The notes beneath the pieces are model-generated. The model saw nothing but the letters and a program-made list of their open reading frames with translations, was not told where the DNA came from and did not search any database. A stretch of 64,000 nt of DNA from contig NC_023036.2 of NCBI RefSeq assembly GCF_000317305.3, positions 2,170,001 through 2,234,000 of the forward strand, in the 5' to 3' direction. Of the stretch, positions 1-8,204 are shown in pieces (position 1 is the stretch's first letter; each line of letters starts with the position of its first letter). This stretch comes from Mycolicibacterium neoaurum VKM Ac-1815D (GTDB lineage Bacteria; Actinomycetota; Actinomycetes; Mycobacteriales; Mycobacteriaceae). The translations under genes were made by a program, and so were the position numbers.

Positions 1-828
1 GTCCTCGCAACTGCGGGAGATCGATGCGGGTCGACGAGCCCCGACCAGCAGCGCGCCGCGCACCGCGCCCCCGACCATCAGCGGCGCACCGGCACCGCAC
101 CGGACTCCCAACTGGTGCAATCGCTGGGCGATGGGCCCGGCGGCACCGGCATAGTCGTCGATGCGTGCCGGCGCTCCCGATGCGTAGATCTGACCACTCA
201 TATTGTCGCCTGACAACGAAAACTCTTCACCCACACCGAAACCTGGCACCTCGGGAAGATCGTGCGCGGCCATCACCAAGCAGCTGCCGTCCGGGCGGAA
301 ACGCACCAGGGTGACATGATCGACGGCGAGACTGTGCGCCAGTTCGCGCACCGCGACCTGGTAGATCTCGGACAGGTCTGCCGCCCGGGCCACCAAGGTC
401 GCCAGCCGACGCAACGCGGCCTGCTGGCGAGCCAGACCCAGGGCCTCCTTCCGACGCTGTTCGGCCTCGGCCGCACGCAGCCGGGCCTGTCCCACCAACA
501 CGTTGGTCAGCAGCGCCAATGTCAGGAACACCGCCAACGCCGGAGCCAGCGAATCGCGCCCCTCCAGATGCAGGTATGCATACACCGCTGCGCTGGCCAG
601 AGATGTCGCGATGGCCAGCGGGAAATCCCAGCCGGCCGAGACCACGAGCACACCCAGCAACAACAGTGCCCCGAAGGCGTTCTCCGGGGCGACGATGCGA
701 AGTGCCGCAACCAGGCCGACCTCGGCCGCCAGGAATCCCAGCGCGACGAGGATGCCGACCCACAACGGTCGCGCGGTCGGGCGCACGACCTGTGCCAACG
801 CCCGGCTCGAAAGGGTTCGCCAGTTCAC
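1..828 (-). CDS. Membrane sensor histidine kinase with GAF domain (N-terminal part)
   Basis: The gene enters the window from the left edge, so 276 N-terminal codons are visible and the kinase domain itself is not. Reading from a GTG at 828, residues about 20-113 form four hydrophobic segments, residues about 114-140 are a charged Ala/Arg/Glu-rich coiled coil, and residues about 141-270 look like a GAF sensor domain. This layout matches NarL-type sensor kinases of actinobacteria. The neighbouring receiver protein and LuxR-type regulator support a signalling role. The signal sensed cannot be told. The frame stays open upstream of 828, so the start is not certain and no clear ribosome binding site is seen. 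The histidine kinase assignment is inference from architecture and context, because the H-box and ATPase parts lie outside. Confidence 0.65.
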   Translation of the reverse strand, partial: MNWRTLSSRALAQVVRPTARPLWVGILVALGFLAAEVGLVAALRIVAPENAFGALLLLGVLVVSAGWDFPLAIATSLASAAVYAYLHLEGRDSLAPALAVFLTLALLTNVLVGQARLRAAEAEQRRKEALGLARQQAALRRLATLVARAADLSEIYQVAVRELAHSLAVDHVTLVRFRPDGSCLVMAAHDLPEVPGFGVGEEFSLSGDNMSGQIYASGAPARIDDYAGAAGPIAQRLHQLGVRCGAGAPLMVGGAVRGALLVGARRPASISRSCED

Positions 829-930
829 GCCGATGATCGTAGGAGTTGGCAACCGTACTGGAGGTGGCGGAACCAGAAGATTCCCGTTAACAGGAATGCC
901 GGCGCGGCAACGGCCTGCCACCCTGGAGTC

Positions 931-1278
931 ATGGATGCCGCACGCTGTTTGATCGTCGACGATAGTGCCGCATTCTGTGCTGCCGCGCGCAGCATGTTGG
1001 AACGCGGGGGATTCGAGGTCGTGGGGACCGCCGGCGACGCGGACGAGGCAGTACGCATGACCGCTCAGTTGCGTCCCGATATCGCGTTGGTGGATGTCGA
1101 CCTGGGAACCGACAGCGGGTTCGACGTCGCCAGGCAACTCGACGGGGTGCGGGTGATCCTCACCTCGACCCACGACGAACAGGACTTCGCGGACCTGATT
1201 GTGGCCAGTCCCGCGCTCGGATTCTTGCCCAAGTTGACCCTGTCACCGGACCGCATCCGGGAACTGATCGGTCGCTAA
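931..1278 (+). CDS. Stand-alone response regulator receiver domain
   Basis: This 115-residue protein is only a CheY-like receiver domain with no output domain. Seen in the sequence: the acidic pair D10-D11, the probable phosphoacceptor D55 in ALVDVDLG, the Thr/Ser switch in ILTST (78-80) and the conserved Lys 101 in FLPKL. All residues needed for phosphorylation are therefore present. It is divergent from the partial sensor kinase (103 bases apart) and converges on the LuxR-type regulator, with the two stop codons overlapping by 4 bases. It could pass or drain phosphate between the neighbouring kinase and regulator, which is inference. The ATG at 931 was chosen because the receiver fold begins there; open frame upstream has no receiver-like sequence. 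Confidence 0.75.
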   Translation: MDAARCLIVDDSAAFCAAARSMLERGGFEVVGTAGDADEAVRMTAQLRPDIALVDVDLGTDSGFDVARQLDGVRVILTSTHDEQDFADLIVASPALGFLPKLTLSPDRIRELIGR

Positions 1279-1928
1279 CGTGATTCCAGGAACATGATCA
1301 CGGCGCGCACGCGGCGATGATCGTCACCGGTCTCGGGCAGATCGAGCTTGGTGAGGATGCTGCGGACGTGCTTCTCGACGGTTCCCTCGGTGACCCACAG
1401 CCGCCGGCCGATACCCGCATTGGACAACCCTTCGGCCATCAGCGTCAGCACCTCGCGCTCGCGGGCACTCAGCGCAGCCAACGGATCATTGCGGCGGCGC
1501 GCCGACACCAATTCGGCGACCAGCGCCGGGTCGACCACGGATGCGCCATTGGCGATGCGGCGCACGGTGTCCACGAAATCGGACACGTCGGTCACCCGGC
1601 TCTTCAACAGGTATCCGATGCTGCGCCCACCGGCGAGCAGTTCCATCGCATGGTCGACGTCGACATGAGCCGACAACACCAGGATCGCGGTCTCCGGTGA
1701 GCGTTCCCGGATGGTGCGGGCTGCGTCCAGGCCCTCGGCGTCATGGTTGGGCGGCATGCGGATGTCCACCAGGACGAGATCCGGTTGCTCCTTGTCGACC
1801 AGTGCCAACAGCTCGGTGGCGTCCCCGGCCTGCCCGGCGATCTCGAAACCTTCGCGTTGCAGCAGGCTGGCAAGCCCCTCCCGCAGTAGTACATCGTCAT
1901 CGGCGATGACTACTCGCAATGTGCTCAT
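1275..1928 (-). CDS. NarL/FixJ-family response regulator (receiver plus LuxR HTH)
   Basis: A 217-residue DNA-binding response regulator. The receiver domain spans about 1-120, with D10-D12 as acidic pocket, D55 in LVLVDIRMPP as phosphoacceptor and K109 in YLLKS. A short linker leads to a LuxR-type helix-turn-helix at about 150-210, with the typical start LSAREREVLTLMAEGLSN and the recognition-helix region VTEGTVEKHVRSIL. Phosphorylation would promote dimerisation and promoter binding. Its partner is probably the sensor kinase at the left edge, though a small receiver-only gene lies between them. The stop codon overlaps that gene's stop in opposite orientation. Targets cannot be read from this window. 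Confidence 0.9.
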   Translation of the reverse strand: MSTLRVVIADDDVLLREGLASLLQREGFEIAGQAGDATELLALVDKEQPDLVLVDIRMPPNHDAEGLDAARTIRERSPETAILVLSAHVDVDHAMELLAGGRSIGYLLKSRVTDVSDFVDTVRRIANGASVVDPALVAELVSARRRNDPLAALSAREREVLTLMAEGLSNAGIGRRLWVTEGTVEKHVRSILTKLDLPETGDDHRRVRAVIMFLESR

Positions 1929-1991
1929 GCCGTCCTCTCAGCCTCGCCCGTTCGGCGCGGCGATATTGTCGCACCCGGCGGCCCGCCGCAC

Positions 1992-2005
1992 CGGTCGGAC
2001 GACCG
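1992..2005. promoter_or_regulatory. Small palindrome, candidate operator
   Basis: CGGTCG-GA-CGACCG is a perfect 6-2-6 inverted repeat. It lies in the 166-base region between the divergent response regulator and bicupin genes. Palindromes of this size often bind TetR-like dimers, but in high-GC DNA such a match can arise by chance. Confidence 0.2.
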
Positions 2006-2094
2006 AACATGGGGGCTAGCCGGTACGTCCGTGTCGGGAAATCCGTTGCCGCCAATGCAGGTCAACTTCGTCGACCGGGCCGCCGGCGAGGAGC

Positions 2095-3153
2095 ATGCTG
2101 ACATTCATGACCACCGCACCGTGCCGCAACACCCACCGCATCTCGCTGCTCGGCAGCGATGATGTCGAACGCAGTGAACTCGGATCGATCCAGCGCGTGA
2201 CCGCCGACAGTTTTCCGATCCTGAAGAATCTCTCCATCAAGAGGCTGGTGCTCAACCCGGGTGTCATGCGCACTCCGCACTGGCACGCCAACGCCAACGA
2301 ACTGACCTACTGTGTTGCCGGTACCGCGCTGGTGTCCGTGCTGGACAACGGCAGCCGATTCGCCAGTTTCGTGGTCACGGCCGGACAGATGTTCCACATC
2401 GATTCCGGCGCACTGCATCACATCGAAAACATCGGCACCGAGCCGTGCGAGTTCATCATCGCCTTCCGCAACGAGCGACCGGAGGACTTCGGGTTCGGGG
2501 CCACCATGGGCGCCTTCAGCGATGCCGTGCTGGGCAACACCTACGATCTGCCGACCGCAGATATCGCCAAGATCCATCGCGACACCCGGGACCGCACCCT
2601 CGCCGCAGTGGCAGGGGAGCCCGATGTTCCGCCGAGTGCCTACTTCAAGGATCCGCACCGATTCGACATCGAGGCTCAGCCACCCGGGCTGACCTACGCC
2701 TACGGCAACGCCCGGTTCGCCAGAGACCAGTTCTGGCCCGCGCTCAAGGACATCTCGATGTATTCGCTCCGCGTCGGCGAGGATGGCATGCGCGAGCCGC
2801 ACTGGCATCCCGTGACCGCCGAGATGGGCTATGTGCAGAGTGGCGAGGCCCGGATGACCATCATGAATCCCGATGGGACACTGGACACCTGGAACCTGGC
2901 GGCCGGTGACGTTTACTTCATCCCGCGCGCGTACCCGCACCACATCGAGAACATCGGTGCCGATGAGTGGCACTTCCTGATCTTCTTCGATCAGCCGTTC
3001 CCCGCAGATATCGGGTACAAGGCGTCGGTGAGCGCGTATTCGCGTTCGGTGCTGGCCGCCGCGTTCGACACCCACATCGACGACCTGCCGGACTTTCCCC
3101 GAACGACCGCCGACCCGCTGATCGTGCCGCGCAGCAATCCGCTGGACCGGTGA
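2095..3153 (+). CDS. Bicupin protein of the oxalate decarboxylase type
   Basis: A 352-residue protein with two cupin domains, each with a complete metal-binding set. Numbering from the ATG at 2095, domain 1 has H62, H64, E69 and H108, and domain 2 has H236, H238, E243 and H282. Bicupins of this form include Mn-dependent oxalate decarboxylase and oxidase, but the substrate cannot be fixed here. There is no signal peptide, so it should be cytoplasmic. A second ATG at 2107 is possible: the GAGGAG at 2088-2093 is too close to 2095 and rather far from 2107. The stop overlaps the GTG start of the molybdenum subunit gene (GTGA), so the bicupin is translationally coupled to the aldehyde oxidoreductase and probably shares its pathway. 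Confidence 0.85.
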   Translation: MLTFMTTAPCRNTHRISLLGSDDVERSELGSIQRVTADSFPILKNLSIKRLVLNPGVMRTPHWHANANELTYCVAGTALVSVLDNGSRFASFVVTAGQMFHIDSGALHHIENIGTEPCEFIIAFRNERPEDFGFGATMGAFSDAVLGNTYDLPTADIAKIHRDTRDRTLAAVAGEPDVPPSAYFKDPHRFDIEAQPPGLTYAYGNARFARDQFWPALKDISMYSLRVGEDGMREPHWHPVTAEMGYVQSGEARMTIMNPDGTLDTWNLAAGDVYFIPRAYPHHIENIGADEWHFLIFFDQPFPADIGYKASVSAYSRSVLAAAFDTHIDDLPDFPRTTADPLIVPRSNPLDR

Positions 3154-5330
3154 CCGCGCAGATCGGCCGCCCCATCGACCGGGTCGAGGGGCGCGAAAAG
3201 GTCACCGGGGCAGCGCGTTACACCGCAGATCACCCGGTTTCCGATCTGGCGTACGCCGTACTGGTGCAATCGGAGGTGGCGCACGCGACCGTGACGGCCG
3301 AGTCGGTGGCGGCCGCCACGGCCCGCGCGGCCGCGGCGCCCGGCGTGCTGTACGTCCTGACACCGCTGAACTGTCCGCCACTGCACGTGCTGCCCGAGGA
3401 CCTCACCTGGGACCTGCCGCTGGAACGGCGTCCGCCGCTGTCGGATCTCACCGTCCAACACGTGGGTCAGCATCTTGCGGTCGTGGTGGCCGAAACCATG
3501 CAAGACGCCGTCGCGGCCGCGGATCTGATGGAGTTCACCTATCGCGACGCCCCGGCCCAGCTCAGCGCCGCCGCGGTGATGGCGCAGCCGGTGCCCCCCG
3601 ACCAGAAGGACGGCCAGATCCGGCACGGCACATATCGTCCCGACCACTTCGTCAAACTCGACGAGGAGAAGCTGCAGGATCACCGCGGGTCGGCCGTGGA
3701 ACCTTCCGGCGTGCGGGTGGCGGGAAGGTTCACCACGCCGGTCAACACCCACTATCCGATAGAGCTCGCCGCCACCATCGCGTCGTGGGACGGCGAGGAC
3801 CTGACCGTGTACGACGCCACTCGGTGGATCACCGGTGAGCGGCGGGCGCTGGCGGCCTATCTGGGCATCGACGAAGACCGGGTCCGCATCCTCTCACCGC
3901 TGGTCGGCGGAGCGTTCGGTTCGAAGAGCTTTCTGTGGATGCATGTCGTGTTGTGTGCCGTGGCCGCCAAGGAGGTGGGTCGCCCGGTGAAGCTGGTCCT
4001 GACCCGCGGACAGATGTTCACCTCCACCGGTCATCGCCCGCGCACCGAACAGCACGTGGCGCTGGTGGCCGATGATGACGGCACGCTGCTGAGCACCGAA
4101 CAGCACACGGTCACCGAGACATCCACGGTGGCCCACTTCTGCGAGCCCGTCGGTCTGTCGGCGCGTTTCCTCTACCATTCACCGCGCATGGCGGTCTCGC
4201 ATACCGTGGCCAGGATCAACGCTCCGACACCGTGTTTCATGCGCGGACCGGGGGAGGCGCCCGGCCTGTTCGCGCTGGAAGTCGCAATGGACGAACTGGC
4301 GGACGAGCTCGGCGTCGATCCGGTGGCGTTGCGGATGTCCAACGACCCGGACACCGATCAGCCGACCGGTCGCCCGTGGTCGGGCAAACATCTCCGCGAC
4401 TGCTATCTGCAGGGCGCGGAACGCTTCGGCTGGGCGGACAGGCCATCGGTCCCAAGGGCGATGCGGCGCAACGGTGTTCAGGTCGGCTGGGGAATGGCTA
4501 CGGCAAGCTATCCGGGACGGCGGATGCCTGCCGGTTGCCGGGTCACGACCACCGACGATGGTCGGGTCCGGTTCGCGGTCGCCACTCACGAGATCGGTAC
4601 CGGGGTGCGTACGGTGATGACGCAGATTGCTGCCGATGCGACTGGGTTGCCGCTGGATGCGCTGAGTTTCGAGTCAGGGGATTCGGCCTTCGCCGATGCC
4701 CCCTACAGCGGAGCATCGCAGACGACCGCGACCGTCGGCTCCGCGGTCGATCTCGCCGGGCGGCAGTGGCGGCAGCGACTCGGGTGTCCGGTCACGTCCG
4801 CCGCCGAGTTGCGTGATGTTCTCGCGGCCACGCCGGGACTGGCCGACCGACTGAGCTTCACGGCCGTCAGCGATGGACCGGCCGACACGGGTCCGCTGTC
4901 CCAGTCGTTCGGTGCGCACTTCTGCGAGGTCGAGGTCGACGAGGAGATCGGGCGAGCGAGCGTCACCCGATGGACCGCCGTGATGGACTGTGGGCGGGTG
5001 CTCAATCCGAAGCTGGCGACCAATCAGGTGATGGGCGGCATCATCTTCGGCCTGGGCATGGCACTGCTGGAGCAGGTGCCCTTCGACGAGAATTCGGGCG
5101 TTCCGCTCGGTGAGTACTACGTGCCGACCCACGCCGATATCCCGGACTTCGACATCACCTTCATCGACACCCCGGACTACGGCCTCGATCCGGTCGGGGT
5201 GCGCGGAATCGGCGAGATCGGGACCTGCGGGGTACCCGCCGCGATTGCCAACGCCATCTATCACGCCACCGGTAAACGGATACACGACCTGCCGATCACG
5301 GTGGAATCGCTCCTGGAGGCACAGCCATGA
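3150..5330 (+). CDS. Molybdenum-cofactor subunit of aldehyde oxidoreductase (PaoC/YagR type)
   Basis: A 726-residue catalytic subunit of the xanthine oxidase family. It binds molybdopterin and oxidises aldehydes or N-heterocycles with water as oxygen donor. Seen in the sequence: the GGAFGSK cofactor motif, MRGPGEAPG in the substrate region and the RGIGEIG motif whose Glu (about residue 689) sits where the catalytic Glu of PaoC is expected. Length fits PaoC (about 730) rather than long eukaryotic enzymes. The GTG at 3150 overlaps the bicupin stop. An open frame upstream of it lies inside the bicupin gene and does not resemble the family. The next two genes encode the FeS and FAD subunits, so the heterotrimer is complete. 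Gene order (C, A, B) differs from E. coli paoABC. Confidence 0.93.
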   Translation: MTAQIGRPIDRVEGREKVTGAARYTADHPVSDLAYAVLVQSEVAHATVTAESVAAATARAAAAPGVLYVLTPLNCPPLHVLPEDLTWDLPLERRPPLSDLTVQHVGQHLAVVVAETMQDAVAAADLMEFTYRDAPAQLSAAAVMAQPVPPDQKDGQIRHGTYRPDHFVKLDEEKLQDHRGSAVEPSGVRVAGRFTTPVNTHYPIELAATIASWDGEDLTVYDATRWITGERRALAAYLGIDEDRVRILSPLVGGAFGSKSFLWMHVVLCAVAAKEVGRPVKLVLTRGQMFTSTGHRPRTEQHVALVADDDGTLLSTEQHTVTETSTVAHFCEPVGLSARFLYHSPRMAVSHTVARINAPTPCFMRGPGEAPGLFALEVAMDELADELGVDPVALRMSNDPDTDQPTGRPWSGKHLRDCYLQGAERFGWADRPSVPRAMRRNGVQVGWGMATASYPGRRMPAGCRVTTTDDGRVRFAVATHEIGTGVRTVMTQIAADATGLPLDALSFESGDSAFADAPYSGASQTTATVGSAVDLAGRQWRQRLGCPVTSAAELRDVLAATPGLADRLSFTAVSDGPADTGPLSQSFGAHFCEVEVDEEIGRASVTRWTAVMDCGRVLNPKLATNQVMGGIIFGLGMALLEQVPFDENSGVPLGEYYVPTHADIPDFDITFIDTPDYGLDPVGVRGIGEIGTCGVPAAIANAIYHATGKRIHDLPITVESLLEAQP

Positions 5331-5836
5331 CCGAGCTCGACCTGACGATCAATGGAACGCCACGGCAGCTGTGCGTCGATATCCGCACCACTCTGCTCGA
5401 TCTGTTGCGGGAGAACTTGGGTCTGACCGGGACCAAGAAGGGATGCGATCACGGACTGTGCGGTGCCTGCACGGTGACCGTCGACGGTGAGCGGGTGTTG
5501 AGCTGCCTTACCCTTGCGGTGTCCATCGACGGATCAACCGTCGAGACCATCGAATCCGGCGACGAATTGGATTGTGTGCAGCAGGCATTCATCACCCATG
5601 ACGGCTTTCAATGCGGCTACTGCACGCCCGGCCAGATCACCTCGGCGCGTGCATTGCTGCGTGAGCATGCGCGCGGGGATCTGTCCGCGGCCAGTTTCAC
5701 CGGTGCCCGATGCAACCTCGCCGAGGGGCCGAAAGAACTGTCCGACGACGAGATTCGGGAGCGGATGGCAGGCAACATCTGTCGCTGTGGTGCCTACGCC
5801 AACATTCTCGCCGCCATCAAGGAGGCTGCCCGGTGA
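5327..5836 (+). CDS. [2Fe-2S] subunit of aldehyde oxidoreductase (PaoA type)
   Basis: A 169-residue electron-transfer subunit carrying two [2Fe-2S] clusters. The plant-type ferredoxin cluster is bound by C40, C45 and C48 (GCDHGLCGAC) plus C60. The second, all-helical cluster uses C96 and C99 (CGYC) and C152 and C154 (CRC). All eight cysteines are present. E. coli PaoA is exported through the Tat system, but this protein has no Tat or Sec signal, so the complex should stay in the cytoplasm. The start overlaps the upstream stop (ATGA) and its own stop overlaps the FAD subunit start (GTGA), as expected for balanced subunit synthesis. Confidence 0.95.
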   Translation: MTELDLTINGTPRQLCVDIRTTLLDLLRENLGLTGTKKGCDHGLCGACTVTVDGERVLSCLTLAVSIDGSTVETIESGDELDCVQQAFITHDGFQCGYCTPGQITSARALLREHARGDLSAASFTGARCNLAEGPKELSDDEIRERMAGNICRCGAYANILAAIKEAAR

Positions 5837-6822
5837 AGACCTTCGACTTTGCCCACGCCACCGCCGTCGACGACGCGGTGCGCCGGGGCGCCGACGGTGG
5901 CCGGTACTACGCCGGTGGCACCAACCTGCTCGATCTGATGAAACTCGGTGTGGAGTCACCGCCGCTGCTGATCGACATCGGCCGGCTGGATCTGCGTTCG
6001 ATCACCTCCACGGCGGCCGGTGGCGTGCTGATCGGTGCCGGGGCGACCAACAGTGCGGTGGCCAACCATCAGCTCATCCGGCGTTCGTATCCGATGCTCG
6101 CCCAGGCCATCCTCTCCGGCGCCACCACCCAGATCCGCAATATGGCCACCGTCGGTGGCAATCTGATGCAACGTACCCGCTGCCCTTACTTCATGGACGC
6201 GACATTCACCCAGTGCAACAAGCGGATTGCCGGCAGCGGGTGCGCGGCGCGGACGGGTTTCAACCGAGAGCATGCACTCTTCGGGGCCAGCGCAGCGTGC
6301 GTGGCCGTGCACCCCTCCGATATGGCGGTCGCGCTCGCGGCACTCGATGCGCGGGTGCACGTGCAGGGAACCGACGGCCGGCGGGCCATCGCGATCGCCG
6401 ACTTCTTCCTGCTGCCAGGGGAACACCCCGAACGCGACAACGTCGTGTGCGCAGGCGAATTGATCATCGGTGTGGAGCTCCCGCCGTCGCCATATGCCCG
6501 GCACAGTTGGTACCTGAAGGTGCGCGACCGGCACAGCTACGCGTTTGCCCTGGTGTCGGTGGCCGCCGGAGTGCATCTTGTCGAAGGGAAGATCACCGCG
6601 GCCGCCGTGGTGCTCGGCGGGGTCGCCGCCGCACCGTGGCGCGTGGCCGGTGCCGAGCAACAGCTGATCGGCACATCGCCGTCGGATACCGCTTTCGGTG
6701 CGGCGGCCGATGCGCTCATTGCCGGTGCTGAGCCGCTGGCGCAGAACGGGTTCAAGATCGGACTGGCCCGCAACAGCGTCGTGCGGGCATTGCGACGGGC
6801 CACCGATACACTCGACGAATGA
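5833..6822 (+). CDS. FAD-binding subunit of aldehyde oxidoreductase with extra [4Fe-4S] site (PaoB type)
   Basis: A 329-residue flavoprotein that passes electrons from the FeS clusters to an acceptor. FAD contacts are seen in YYAGGTNLLD (about 25-35) and IRNMATVGGNLMQ (101-113). Four cysteines, C117, C128, C137 and C156, lie in an insertion with CPYF, QCNKR, GSGCAA and AACVAVHPS. This pattern is that of E. coli PaoB, which carries a [4Fe-4S] cluster, so the same is inferred here. It separates this enzyme from ordinary xanthine dehydrogenases and CO dehydrogenases. The GTG at 5833 overlaps the stop of the FeS subunit. Its end overlaps the DUF3349 gene. Confidence 0.93.
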   Translation: MKTFDFAHATAVDDAVRRGADGGRYYAGGTNLLDLMKLGVESPPLLIDIGRLDLRSITSTAAGGVLIGAGATNSAVANHQLIRRSYPMLAQAILSGATTQIRNMATVGGNLMQRTRCPYFMDATFTQCNKRIAGSGCAARTGFNREHALFGASAACVAVHPSDMAVALAALDARVHVQGTDGRRAIAIADFFLLPGEHPERDNVVCAGELIIGVELPPSPYARHSWYLKVRDRHSYAFALVSVAAGVHLVEGKITAAAVVLGGVAAAPWRVAGAEQQLIGTSPSDTAFGAAADALIAGAEPLAQNGFKIGLARNSVVRALRRATDTLDE

Positions 6823-7151
6823 GCGTCTCATCGCTGATGGCGTCAGTGCTGAACTGGTTGCGCGCCGGTTATCCCGACGGCGTTCCCGGCCCCGATCGCG
6901 TGCCGCTACTCGCATTGCTGCGCAGCACACCACTGACCGATGACGAGATCAAAGAGGTGGTATGCAACATCGCCGAGGTTGCCGCGCCCGCCGATAACGA
7001 CGACCCGATCACCCGCGAGGAGATCGAGGCGTTCATCGCCCAGAAGACCCATCACGACCCCGGGCCCGAGAACGTCGCGCGGGTGGCGGCGCGACTGGCA
7101 GCAGCGGGCTGGCCACTGGCGGATTTCAGCCAGAGTCCTTCGACGCCCTGA
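6819..7151 (+). CDS. DUF3349 family protein
   Basis: A 110-residue acidic helical protein resembling the mycobacterial DUF3349 family (Rv0543c type), whose function is not known. Supporting features are the length, the tract LRAGYPDGVPGPDRVPLLALL and the TREEIEAFI helix. No catalytic motif, signal peptide or membrane segment is seen. Its ATG overlaps the stop of the FAD subunit (ATGA), so it belongs to the bicupin-aldehyde oxidoreductase operon. It may be a partner or just a passenger. Confidence 0.7.
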   Translation: MSVSSLMASVLNWLRAGYPDGVPGPDRVPLLALLRSTPLTDDEIKEVVCNIAEVAAPADNDDPITREEIEAFIAQKTHHDPGPENVARVAARLAAAGWPLADFSQSPSTP

Positions 7152-7227
7152 CGTTCTCCGGACCGCCGTGCGTGGCCGGCTGTTCTCGCCGTAGTCAAAG
7201 CTCCACTGCACCTTCGCAACAGGCGTG

Positions 7228-8037
7228 TCACGAGTGCGGGTGCCACGGGCGTTCGTTACCCGCGACCCGCTGCCGTTCCTCGGTCTGTTCCTCGGCCCAG
7301 AAGTCCTCGAACTTCTTGCCGGGGTGCACATTCGGGAGACGATTGAGGATGTTGCCGAGCCATGCGGGTGGCCGTGCGGGTTTCCACTGCGGCAGTGCGT
7401 CACTCAACTGTGCCATGGTCTTCAGGACGACGAACACCCCGAAGAAGGCGGTCGGTGCATCGGTGACGGCGATGGCGACGAACCCGATCAACAGGGTCAT
7501 GTGCACGACCATGACGCGACCGAGAACTTGGCTGCCGATCTGCTCAAGCTGTCGGAACGGCCAGGTGCGCAGCTGGGTCAGATCCACCAGGAAATCGACC
7601 GCCATGAAGGCGAACACGGACAGGCAGCCGAGACCGACGCTGCGCCAATCGACCTGTACCAGGTGCCCGACACCGTTGTGGTTCAGCAGCAACAGCACCG
7701 CGCCCAGGAAGACACCGTGCACCGCGGAGAAGCTCAGGCTGATGACCGCGAAGCTGGACATGTAGGTCGACAACGGTTGGCCCCTGCGTCGCCGCCCGTT
7801 GACGGTGTAGCGGTAACGACCGTCCTCGTTGCCGGGTGCGTTGTAGTCGAAGTGACCGCGCTTGGGTGACCAGCGTTGGTGCAGTGCGATCCGGCCGAGG
7901 ATGAACAGTGTGGCGGCTACCGTCTCGAACCAGTACACCGCCAGCGTCGTCGCACCGGACCAGTCCTGGGTGAACCACCCGAACACGGGCACCGCGATCA
8001 CCCCGAGCATGGACACCAGGTGCACGACGCGGTTCAC
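7228..8037 (-). CDS. Multi-spanning membrane protein, DUF6498-like
   Basis: A 269-residue integral membrane protein with about six hydrophobic stretches: two near the N-terminus, a pair around 95-150 and a pair around 165-215. The arginine-rich loop VNGRRRRGQPL lies between them. The C-terminus is hydrophilic, with the run HPGKKFEDFW. It resembles bacterial DUF6498 proteins, which have no known role. Start is a GTG at 8037, and ribosome binding is not obvious. It converges on the DUF3349 gene and is divergent from the secreted hydrolase. Confidence 0.6.
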   Translation of the reverse strand: MNRVVHLVSMLGVIAVPVFGWFTQDWSGATTLAVYWFETVAATLFILGRIALHQRWSPKRGHFDYNAPGNEDGRYRYTVNGRRRRGQPLSTYMSSFAVISLSFSAVHGVFLGAVLLLLNHNGVGHLVQVDWRSVGLGCLSVFAFMAVDFLVDLTQLRTWPFRQLEQIGSQVLGRVMVVHMTLLIGFVAIAVTDAPTAFFGVFVVLKTMAQLSDALPQWKPARPPAWLGNILNRLPNVHPGKKFEDFWAEEQTEERQRVAGNERPWHPHS

Positions 8038-8204
8038 GCCGAAAATCGTCGCACGCGCGCGACGAAACGGCGGCTCGGTGGGACTGGCTATCGAGGCGGA
8101 GAGGGAACCGTCGACCGTGGGCGAACAGTTTCGGCGAAGTGTCTACACAGGTGTCAAAAAGGGCTAGCTTGACGGGTGTCCAGCTAGTCATTCTTGGAGG
8201 CAGT

